Part shown: positions 7,053 through 13,260 of the stretch, piece after piece
Position numbering within the stretch: the first letter of the stretch is position 1
Layout: the number at the start of each line of letters is the position of its first letter
Assembly: GCA_052390495.1 (NCBI GenBank)
Contig: JBQTGW010000218.1
Span: 1 to 18,354 of the forward strand
Direction of reading: 5' to 3'
Origin: GCA-003244245 sp052390495
Lineage (GTDB): Bacteria; Actinomycetota; Actinomycetes; Mycobacteriales; Pseudonocardiaceae
Length of the DNA: 18,354 bases
Program-made: the position numbers and the translations under genes
Notes under the pieces: generated by a model
Databases searched by the model: none
Told to the model about the DNA's origin: nothing
Seen by the model: only the letters and a program-made list of their open reading frames with translations

Positions 7053-7472
7053 TCAGTGAGCACGCCCGCTACGACGCTGCTCGGGTGGCCCGTACTCATA
7101 AGGTGGGCGAAGATCGTCGAACATGGGGAAGTGCTTGACATTGACCGTCACCAGGTCAGCGCCCACCTCGGACACGGTGCCCGCAAGCAGATAGTCGACG
7201 ACCCCGATCCCGGAGTGGCTGCGCCGGTAGGTGCGCGCGTACTCACCTGCGCGGCGTGTGACGTCTTCGGTCACCGGAATCCAGTCGACCACCGAAAAGA
7301 AGGTTTTGAGGTCATCATGTTCGTCGGGACGGGCGCCCGCCAGCAGCTCGAAGCGAGTGAGTTCGCTGGCGACGACCGATTCGTGGGCACCGACAAGATC
7401 TTCGAGCAGTAAGGTGGCCGGACGATAGCCGCGCAGGTGGTCCACGGCCACCGAGGTGTCGAGCAACTTCAC
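7053..7472 (-). CDS. vapC: VapC-type PIN-domain toxin (ribonuclease)
   Basis: A 139-residue PIN-domain protein of normal VapC length, expected to be a Mg2+-dependent endoribonuclease held inactive by its antitoxin. The acidic site is visible: Asp5 in LLDTSV, Glu42 in RFELLAG and Asp93 in GVVDYLLAG, followed by the usual TVNVKHFPMF strand near the C-terminus. The GTG start at 7472 overlaps the antitoxin stop (GTGA), giving a standard antitoxin-then-toxin order with coupled translation. The C-terminal 15 residues (PPEQRRSGRAH) extend slightly beyond a typical family end. No catalytic residue is missing, so the pair is probably functional. Confidence 0.9.
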   Translation of the reverse strand: MKLLDTSVAVDHLRGYRPATLLLEDLVGAHESVVASELTRFELLAGARPDEHDDLKTFFSVVDWIPVTEDVTRRAGEYARTYRRSHSGIGVVDYLLAGTVSEVGADLVTVNVKHFPMFDDLRPPYEYGPPEQRRSGRAH

Positions 7473-7744
7473 CGAAGGCCGACCTGTTCCAACCGCTGGT
7501 CGAGGTCGCTACGCAGCTCCTCAACGTACTCGGCGCCAGTGCCGGATCGATCGCTCCAGATGCCTGCCGAGGCGCGCAGCGCGGCAAGACGACCTTCCGG
7601 GGTGTCGACCCCGTACTGGGTGCGCACTGCTCGACGAATCAGCTCCGAGCGGGACGCGCCCGTGCGCGCCGACTCCTGACTCAGCAGGGCCACTTCGTGG
7701 TCGTCGAGGTAGATCTGCGTTCGATGCACGCCATCACTATACAT
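7469..7744 (-). CDS. vapB: VapB-type antitoxin (ribbon-helix-helix)
   Basis: A 91-residue protein whose N-terminus (HRTQIYLDDHEVALLSQES then SRSELIRRAVR) matches ribbon-helix-helix DNA-binding antitoxins: one strand, then two helices with the conserved SRSELIRRA. The C-terminal half (GTGAEYVEELRSDLDQRLEQ) would wrap the toxin. I list the ATG at 7744. A GTG five codons later (giving HRTQIYL directly) is equally plausible and lies about six bases after a TATAGT box. RHH antitoxins normally repress their own promoter, and a short inverted repeat overlaps the ATG (7741-7754). Confidence 0.88.
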   Translation of the reverse strand: MYSDGVHRTQIYLDDHEVALLSQESARTGASRSELIRRAVRTQYGVDTPEGRLAALRASAGIWSDRSGTGAEYVEELRSDLDQRLEQVGLR

Positions 7745-7754
7745 CAGGGAATGT
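7741..7754. promoter_or_regulatory. Possible vapBC operator (short inverted repeat)
   Basis: ACAT and ATGT arms flank a six-base centre and overlap the vapB ATG; the minus strand next to it reads TGATG-TATAG-TGATG, a direct repeat around a -10-like TATAGT. RHH antitoxins bind short repeats of this kind near their own start. The arms are only four bases, so chance occurrence is possible. Confidence 0.3.
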
Positions 7755-7799
7755 CAGTACTGCCTGGCCAACCTCATCGACATACGGGCCGAAGCCGAG

Positions 7800-8585
7800 T
7801 CAGAAGCCGGGGAAGACTCGTCGCAGGTCATCGAGGGTGATGGTGTCGCTGGTGAGCTGGATGGTGGGCGGGGTGCGCTGTGGTGCGAGGCGGCCGGCGA
7901 TCAGGCGGAGCCATGCCTCGGCGGGGGTGTCGAGGACGTCGGCGGGCTGCGCAGGGGTGTCGACCACAGCGACCGCGTCGCGCAGGTCGAGTCCGAAGGA
8001 GCGGTCGGGCTCGGCGGTCTGCACGGCTAAGGTCAGCTGCCTTCCTTCGAGCACGTCGGGGTGGCCGAGGAAGCCGATGAGCATGGCCAGGGGGTCGAGT
8101 AGCAACGGGACCGCTGCGGGGGCCAGGACCGCTGCCGGATCGGACATGCCCCGGATGTCCCAGCTGTGGTAAGTGAATTCGCTGAGTCGCAGCGCCGCCG
8201 CGGTGGCCACGTCGACCGGCTCGGGCAGGAACCCGAGGTCGATGCGCAGCTGCGCCCTGGTGGTGTCATCGAGGCTTTCGTAGCGCTTGACCAGTGCTTC
8301 GTTGGCACGCAGGAAACCCTCGGCGCGCTCGCTGGGTGTCATCGCGTCCCAGCGAGCCCACACGCTCTGCATGAACTCGGAGTCGGGGTTGCTGGTGCTC
8401 TCCAGCGCCGCATCCAGCATGGCCAGCCCGATTTCGGCGCCGCTGCCCAGGTGGCTGAGAACCTGCGAGATGTCCCACTCAGTGGCCGCGGAAGGCCGGG
8501 TGAGGTCGTCGGGGCTCATGCTGGCGACGAGGGTGGCGAGTTCGTCATGGCCCGTGCGCAGCGCCGTGATCGCCTGGTCGGTCAT
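7800..8585 (-). CDS. Mycothiol-dependent maleylpyruvate isomerase-like (MDMPI/DinB-fold) protein
   Basis: A 261-residue protein. The N-terminal domain (about 1-145) is the MDMPI_N four-helix DinB-like fold: WDISQVLSHLGSGAE with metal-ligand candidates His45 and Glu51, and a third candidate His140 in FTYHSWDIRG. The C-terminal part (about 165-261) is the small MDMPI C-terminal domain. The family (TIGR03083-like) uses mycothiol, the actinobacterial thiol, in isomerisation or transfer reactions; most members have unknown substrates. The reading frame is open to 8858, but the extra 91 codons are low-complexity and Ser/Pro/Arg-rich with no family resemblance, so I start at the ATG at 8585 (MTDQAITALR). 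The ribosome site is weak. The gene stands alone between vapBC and the next promoter region. Confidence 0.85.
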   Translation of the reverse strand: MTDQAITALRTGHDELATLVASMSPDDLTRPSAATEWDISQVLSHLGSGAEIGLAMLDAALESTSNPDSEFMQSVWARWDAMTPSERAEGFLRANEALVKRYESLDDTTRAQLRIDLGFLPEPVDVATAAALRLSEFTYHSWDIRGMSDPAAVLAPAAVPLLLDPLAMLIGFLGHPDVLEGRQLTLAVQTAEPDRSFGLDLRDAVAVVDTPAQPADVLDTPAEAWLRLIAGRLAPQRTPPTIQLTSDTITLDDLRRVFPGF

Positions 8586-8976
8586 GACGTAGACGGTACC
8601 CGTCTTGCTCGCTGCACCGAACGTGTGAGTTGACCTACGCGGCGTGCTCAACGACCCATACGGCGCGGGCGAGCTGGTGCTTGACTTCCTCGTTGGGGCG
8701 TGCATAGCCGGCGAAGGTCCGCGACCAGGTGATGGCCTACCTGGCTGAGGTAGCGCTGCCCGGCAGTGCCCGGCGTGGTGCCGCACCCGATAGACATCAC
8801 CATCGCGTGGGTTCCCTAAGACCATCAACGAAACCGGTAAAATCGAAACTGGGAGCATCGGCGGAACTCCCCACTCCAGTGGGTGAGGCCCCGAGGCCCC
8901 TTCTTTCCGGATGCGATCTACTACTGATAGCCACTTTCGATGAGCGGACTCTCATAAAGAGTTCTCCCGGATTCGC
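8586..8976. other. Gene-poor stretch with a possible gene relic
   Basis: No convincing intact gene is present. On the minus strand, 8735 to 8635 reads TWSRTFAGYARPNEEVKHQL and continues RAVWVVEHAA before a TAG. It has good amino-acid composition but no start, and a TAG interrupts the frame just upstream, so it looks like the 3' end of a lost gene of unknown family. From 8790 to 8970 the DNA is less GC-rich and holds small hairpins (CCCAC/GTGGG at 8873-8886, and ACTCT/AGAGT just before 8965) plus a direct repeat of GAGGCCCC. These may be terminator or leader elements, but none is decisive. Confidence 0.4.
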
Positions 8977-9005
8977 TTGACTCTCGTTCACCTGCCCCGT
9001 AGATT
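8977..9005 (+). promoter_or_regulatory. Sigma70-like promoter of the 9073-14519 operon
   Basis: TTGACT (8977-8982) and TAGATT (9000-9005) are separated by exactly 17 bases, close to the actinobacterial housekeeping-sigma consensus, and the -10 is followed by a T-rich run. A start point near 9012 would give a leader of about 60 bases before the GTG at 9073. It is well placed to drive the whole five-gene operon. Confidence 0.6.
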
Positions 9006-9043
9006 TTTGACCAGAGTGCAATGCGACCGCACGCTATTCCTTT

Positions 9044-9059
9044 GCAGCCGGTCGGCTGC
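9044..9059 (+). promoter_or_regulatory. Leader hairpin just before the operon ribosome site
   Basis: GCAGCC (9044-9049) and GGCTGC (9054-9059) form a perfect six-pair stem around a GGTC loop, two bases before the G-rich ribosome site AAGGGGGG (9062-9069). The hairpin could influence access to the ribosome site or mRNA stability. No riboswitch fold is recognisable. Confidence 0.4.
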
Positions 9060-9072
9060 CCAAGGGGGGCCT

Positions 9073-10179
9073 GTGCTGAGCAATTCCGAGTTCGACACCG
9101 AACGCATTGGACGGGTGAAGGTGGCCTACAGCGTGCGCCGGGTGAACCTTGACCGGCCGCTGTGGCTGGTCGACGGCATCGCGCCACGGCACGGCGACCT
9201 CCTGCTGGCCCGAGTGTTCGAGATCGGGCAGCACCCGAGGCTCGAGCTGACGACCAGTCGGCGCGCGATGCTGTACCCGGGCGACGAGATCGTCATCGGG
9301 ATGGGGGCGCGGTATGCCCCTGACCAGTTCGAGGCCGAGCTGCCCGACGACCTGGCGCCGTGTCACCTCGTCGCCGCGGGTGGGGTCGCGGCTGCCATGC
9401 GCTGCAAGCACAGCTCGATGAAGGACCCGACGAGCATCGTTCCGGTGGGTTTGGTCGCCGTGGCCGACGGCCGGGTGCTCAACGCCGCCGACGGCGCGCT
9501 GCCGCTGGTCGAACCGCTGCCGCGAAGGGTGCCGACGGTGCTGGTGACGGGCACGGCGATGAACGCGGGGAAGACCACGTCGGTGATCTCGCTCGTACGT
9601 GGGCTGACCGCTGCCGGGCTGCGGATCGGGGCCTGCAAGCTGACTGGTACGGGGGCGGGCGGGGACCGGTACAGCTTCGTCGATGCTGGCGCCGCGGAGG
9701 TCCTGGACTTCACCGACCTCGGTCTGGTGTCGACGTTCGGGGTGCCGCTCGAGGTGCTGGTGCGTACGTCGGTCGCGATGCACAGGCACCTGGTGGCGCG
9801 CGGCGTCGACGTCGTCTTGATGGAAGCTGCCGACGGTCTACTGTGCGCCGAGACGGCTGCGCTCATCGACACCGGGCCGGTGCGCAACATCGTCGACGGG
9901 ACGGTGTTTGCGGCGGGCGACGCGGCGGGCGCGGTGCTGGGCGTGCAACTGCTGCGCAAGCGGCGCATGCGGCTGCTGGCGGTGTCCGGGGTGCTGACCG
10001 CGTCGCCGCTCGCGGTCCGGGAGGTCCAGACCGAGATCGACCTGCCCGTGTACGGTCCCGCCGAGCTGGCCGACCCCAGGGTGGCGCTGCGCATGCTGCG
10101 CCGAGTGTCGGTCGGTGAACGGGCAGCGCCGCGGGCCACGTCCACCGCCCGAATCGAGCTCGGCGAGCACTGCGCATGA
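9073..10179 (+). CDS. P-loop NTPase, DUF1611/MobB-like, uncharacterised
   Basis: A 368-residue protein starting at GTG 9073 (SD AAGGGGGG three bases upstream). The frame extends back to 8977, but those 32 codons overlap the promoter and lack family-like sequence. The N-terminal domain (about 10-150) has motifs such as GDLLLARVFEIGQHPR, LYPGDEIVIGMGARYAPDQFEAE and HLVAAGGVAA. The C-terminal domain is a P-loop NTPase with Walker A GTAMNAGKTT (residues 160-169) and a VVLMEAADGLL strand in the Walker B position. The second half recalls DUF1611 and MobB/dethiobiotin-synthetase-type NTPases. The ABC gene overlaps it by four bases (ATGA). Substrate and reaction are unknown; an ATP-dependent ligase or maturation role is only a guess. 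Confidence 0.8.
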   Translation: MLSNSEFDTERIGRVKVAYSVRRVNLDRPLWLVDGIAPRHGDLLLARVFEIGQHPRLELTTSRRAMLYPGDEIVIGMGARYAPDQFEAELPDDLAPCHLVAAGGVAAAMRCKHSSMKDPTSIVPVGLVAVADGRVLNAADGALPLVEPLPRRVPTVLVTGTAMNAGKTTSVISLVRGLTAAGLRIGACKLTGTGAGGDRYSFVDAGAAEVLDFTDLGLVSTFGVPLEVLVRTSVAMHRHLVARGVDVVLMEAADGLLCAETAALIDTGPVRNIVDGTVFAAGDAAGAVLGVQLLRKRRMRLLAVSGVLTASPLAVREVQTEIDLPVYGPAELADPRVALRMLRRVSVGERAAPRATSTARIELGEHCA

Positions 10180-11870
10180 TCCGGTTGGGCATAATCCGGT
10201 CGGCCGCGGTGCCCACGCTCCCGCGGGCGTTGAGCGGGCGGCGGCGCCTGGTCTTCGCCGGGCTCCTCGGGATCGGTCTCTGCGCGGCCAGCGCGGCGAT
10301 CATGTGGTCGCTGCTGGTGGGTGCGGCTGTCGACTGGCTGGCCCAGGCTGCCGGGCCCGCCGGGGTGTCGGAGCCGGTGACCCCGGTCGTCGTCGGGCTC
10401 GTCGGGCTGGCGGTGCTGACCGCGTCGCTGGTTGGAGCGGAGCGGGTGCTCGCCGAGCGGCTGGGCCAGAGCTGGGTCAACGACCTGCGGGTGACGGTGT
10501 TCGAGCGGGTCGCGCGCACCCCCGTCCGCGAACACCGCCGCTCGACCGGATCGACCGCGATGCGGTTCGTGGGTGACATGACCGCGATGCGGCGCTGGGC
10601 GGCGCTCGGGCTGGCCAAGCTCGCCGTCGGGGTGCCGATGGTGGCCGGCTGCCTGGTCGCGCTCGCGCTGGCGAACCCACTGATCGCCGTGGCGGTCGGG
10701 GCCGTGGTGGTGCTTGGGTTCGGTGCGATCCGGCTCGTGACGCCGCGGCTCTACGCGACCAACCGGGTGGCGCGGCGCCGGCGCGCGCAGGTGGCCGCGC
10801 ACGTCACCGAACACGTCGCGCACCGGCTCGTCATGCAGGCCTTCGGACGCGAAGGTGCCGAGCGCAGCACGCTGCGCAGGCGCGGCCGCACGCTCGGGCG
10901 GGCGATGGTCCGGCGGGCCGAGATGATCGGCGCCGTCCGGGCGATCGGAGAGGCCACCACGCTGCTCGCCGGCGCCGCCGCGCTGATTGCGGCGATCGTC
11001 GCACGGGCCGAGCCCGCCGCCGCGGCCGCGGCGCTCGCCGTGATCGGCATCCTCACCTCGCCGCTGCGCGACCTGGCCCGTGTCGCCGAGTTCCGCGCCG
11101 CCGCCGTCGTCGCGCTGGAGAAGCTGGAACAGATGATGCAGCGGCCGGTCCGGCGCAAGCCCACCGCGGCCGTCGCGCTGCCGCCGGGTCCGGGGCGCCT
11201 CGAGCTGGAGGGCGTCACGCTCGGCGAGGTGCTGAAGGGGATCACCGCCGACGTCCCGGCAGGCAGCGTCGTCGCCGTCGCCGGCGCCAACGGGTCGGGC
11301 AAGACGACCCTGCTCACCGTCCTCGCCGGCCTGGTGCCGCCCGACGCAGGGCGCGTGCTGCTCGACGGGATCGACCTGGTTGACCTGGACGAGCGTGCGC
11401 TGCGCCGGGCGATCGGGCTGGCAAGTCCCGACCTGCCGCTACTGCGCGGCGCCATCATCGATAACATCCGCTACGCCGACCCGGATGCCGACGAACAGCA
11501 GCTGGCGCGCGCGATCCGCACCAGCGGTCTCGACGAGGTGATCCGCGATCTACCCGATGGGCTGGCGACCCGCGTCGGTGAAGGGGGTGCGGGCCTGTCC
11601 GCAGGCCAACGACAGCGCGTCGCCCTCGCCCGTGCGGTACTCCCGCAGCCGCGGGTGCTGCTGCTCGACGAGGCCGACGCGCACCTCGACCCGGCCGCGG
11701 GCAGCGCCGTCGACCGGCTCGTCGGTGAGTTCGTCGGCACCGTCGTCGTCGTCACCCACCGGTTCGATCAGCTGCCAGGGCCGCGGACGGTGTGGCGGCT
11801 CGCGGAAGGTCGCGTCCGGATCGGATCCGCGACCGACCCCGCCGCGCCGCGGGACACGAGCACGCAATAA
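10176..11870 (+). CDS. ABC half-transporter, fused permease and ATPase
   Basis: A 564-residue type IV-like exporter half (ABCB/MsbA architecture). Residues 1-310 hold about six transmembrane helices (for example about 27-48, 72-90, 145-185, 258-285). The ATPase domain runs from about 345, with Walker A GANGSGKTT (about 363-371), Q-loop region IGLASPDLPLLRGAIIDNI, signature LSAGQRQRVALARA (about 473), Walker B VLLLDEADAHLD (about 493) and H-loop VVVTHR. The ATPase starts with a short Leu-rich strand and lacks extra domains such as a peptidase C39 module, so there is no sign of leader-peptide cleavage. It would act as a homodimer. ATGA overlaps the NTPase gene stop, so it is coupled. The exported substrate is unknown and presumably tied to the neighbouring genes. 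Confidence 0.9.
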   Translation: MIRLGIIRSAAVPTLPRALSGRRRLVFAGLLGIGLCAASAAIMWSLLVGAAVDWLAQAAGPAGVSEPVTPVVVGLVGLAVLTASLVGAERVLAERLGQSWVNDLRVTVFERVARTPVREHRRSTGSTAMRFVGDMTAMRRWAALGLAKLAVGVPMVAGCLVALALANPLIAVAVGAVVVLGFGAIRLVTPRLYATNRVARRRRAQVAAHVTEHVAHRLVMQAFGREGAERSTLRRRGRTLGRAMVRRAEMIGAVRAIGEATTLLAGAAALIAAIVARAEPAAAAAALAVIGILTSPLRDLARVAEFRAAAVVALEKLEQMMQRPVRRKPTAAVALPPGPGRLELEGVTLGEVLKGITADVPAGSVVAVAGANGSGKTTLLTVLAGLVPPDAGRVLLDGIDLVDLDERALRRAIGLASPDLPLLRGAIIDNIRYADPDADEQQLARAIRTSGLDEVIRDLPDGLATRVGEGGAGLSAGQRQRVALARAVLPQPRVLLLDEADAHLDPAAGSAVDRLVGEFVGTVVVVTHRFDQLPGPRTVWRLAEGRVRIGSATDPAAPRDTSTQ

Positions 11871-11899
11871 GCAGGCAGGACCCGGATGGGGAGGATGCG

Positions 11900-12394
11900 G
11901 TGAACGGAACGGGTGGATGCTGGCTTCGCGGTGAGCGGGCCTGGGCGGCGATATTCTCGACGGCCGTGCTGGCGATGGTGCTGTCCCCGCTGTTGCAGTA
12001 CCGGCGACCGCCGGCCGAGCGCGTCGACGGATTCCCGCTGTCGTGGTACCCGATGTTCAGCCTGAAGCGGCATCGGCGCGCCTGGGTGACCTATGCGGTG
12101 GGTGTAGGGGCCGACGGCGTGCGCCGCTACCTGCCGAGCAGTGCGCTCGGCCCCGGCGACATCAACCAGGTCCGCCGCCAGCTGTACCGGGTCGCGGTGC
12201 GGGAGAACCGGCCCGAGGCATACGCTGTCGCACTGGCCGGGCGGATGGCACTACGCCGGGACTGCGCTGACCTGGTGTGGGTGGAGATCGTCCGCACGCG
12301 CTTCGACCTGGACACGTGCCTGCTCGACCGGGTCCCGCAGGGCTGCGAGGAGAGGGTGCTGGCCACCGCGCCGGTACGGGCCGTCACCCGGTGA
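11900..12394 (+). CDS. Small membrane-anchored protein with FPLSWYPMFS motif
   Basis: A 164-residue protein starting at GTG 11900, with GGGGAGG five bases upstream; the frame is open further back but overlaps the ABC gene and has no other ribosome site. One transmembrane segment (about residues 14-32) is followed by the motif DGFPLSWYPMFS (43-54), then a soluble domain with three Cys (RRDCAD, DTCLLD, QGCEER). The FPLS-YPMFS motif is one I associate with small proteins encoded beside HTTM (vitamin K-dependent carboxylase-like) proteins. No HTTM gene is present here, so this link is tentative. It sits 29 bases after the ABC gene and overlaps the next gene start (GTGA). Confidence 0.75.
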   Translation: MNGTGGCWLRGERAWAAIFSTAVLAMVLSPLLQYRRPPAERVDGFPLSWYPMFSLKRHRRAWVTYAVGVGADGVRRYLPSSALGPGDINQVRRQLYRVAVRENRPEAYAVALAGRMALRRDCADLVWVEIVRTRFDLDTCLLDRVPQGCEERVLATAPVRAVTR

Positions 12395-13260
12395 TCCGGC
12401 AGCAGGCGTTCACCCTCCCCGGCACCGACCGCCCCGGCGTGCTCGTGCATATGGTGGCGCCACCGGTGCCCGGACCCGGCACCCGGATCACGATCGTGCT
12501 GCACGGGACCGATCGCAATGCCGGGGAATACTGCGCGCAGTGGACGCAGTGGGCGGTGCGGCACGACCGGATCGTGCTCGCTCCGCAGTTCGACCGCGCC
12601 AACTGGTCCGGTGGCAGGCGCTACGTCCTCGGTGGGGTGCTCGACCGGCACGGCACGCCGCGACCTCGATCGCGCCGGACGTTCACCGTGGTCACCGACC
12701 TGCACCGGCACGCCCGCGAGCGGTTCGGCCTGGCCGACGACGAGTTCGACCTGTGGGGCCACTCCGCTGGTGCCCAGTTCGTGCACCGCTACCTGCTGTT
12801 CGAGCCGACGGCGCCGGTGCGCACCGCGATCGCGGCCAATGCGGGCTGGTACACCCTGCCCGAACTGGAGCAGCCGTTCCCCTACGGCCTGGCGCACCCG
12901 GGACTGCACTTCACCCCCGCCGACGTCGCGGCGTGGGCCGCGCGCCCGCTGGTGCTCATGCGCGGCTGCGCCGACATCGAACGCGACGAGCACCTGCGCA
13001 CGACCCCGGAAGCCGACGCCCAGGGTCCGCACCGGTTCGCCCGCGCCGCCGCGATGCACCGAGCCGGGCACGCGGCTGCGGCGGGGTGTCGGTGGCGTCT
13101 GGTCGACGTGCCGTTCGCGGCGCACGACTTCGCCGCGATGGTCCCCGCCGCGCAGGTCCTGCTGGCCGGGCCCGCCAGCCGACCGACTGCCGGGCACTTG
13201 CGCAGCGCCAGCTGGTGGCCCGCGGAACTTCCGGCGGACGAGCGAAGCCGATACCAGTGA
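12391..13260 (+). CDS. Alpha/beta hydrolase, no signal peptide (paralogue A)
   Basis: A 289-residue alpha/beta hydrolase. The oxyanion strand is IVLHGTDRNAGEYC (35-48). The nucleophile elbow is GHSAGAQF with Ser125. Asp195 in LMRGCADIER is the likely acid, and His245 in VPFAAHDFAAM the likely base, so the triad is intact. The family resembles PHB-depolymerase or feruloyl-esterase-like proteins with an 'LAPQFD..NWSG' insert after the oxyanion loop. The start is GTG 12391, overlapping the previous stop (GTGA); the open frame extends back to 12277 but that part is a shadow of the upstream gene. There is no export signal, so it should be cytoplasmic. It is clearly homologous to the next gene across the catalytic domain. 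The substrate is unknown. Confidence 0.85.
   Translation: MIRQQAFTLPGTDRPGVLVHMVAPPVPGPGTRITIVLHGTDRNAGEYCAQWTQWAVRHDRIVLAPQFDRANWSGGRRYVLGGVLDRHGTPRPRSRRTFTVVTDLHRHARERFGLADDEFDLWGHSAGAQFVHRYLLFEPTAPVRTAIAANAGWYTLPELEQPFPYGLAHPGLHFTPADVAAWAARPLVLMRGCADIERDEHLRTTPEADAQGPHRFARAAAMHRAGHAAAAGCRWRLVDVPFAAHDFAAMVPAAQVLLAGPASRPTAGHLRSASWWPAELPADERSRYQ

Noticed and set aside
8586..8858. 91-codon N-terminal extension of the MDMPI-like gene
   Set aside because: Its sequence is low complexity with no family resemblance; the ATG at 8585 matches the normal family N-terminus.
8977..9072. Upstream ATG/TTG start for the P-loop NTPase
   Set aside because: It would place coding sequence on the promoter elements; the GTG at 9073 has a ribosome site.
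9363..10823. Long minus-strand open frame (486 codons)
   Set aside because: It is antisense to the P-loop NTPase and ABC genes, with a biased Thr/Pro/Arg composition and no domain.
12141..13256. Extended N-terminus of the exported hydrolase frame
   Set aside because: The extension is an Arg/Ala-rich shadow of hydrolase A; the GTG at 13257 with the GTGA overlap gives a proper signal peptide.
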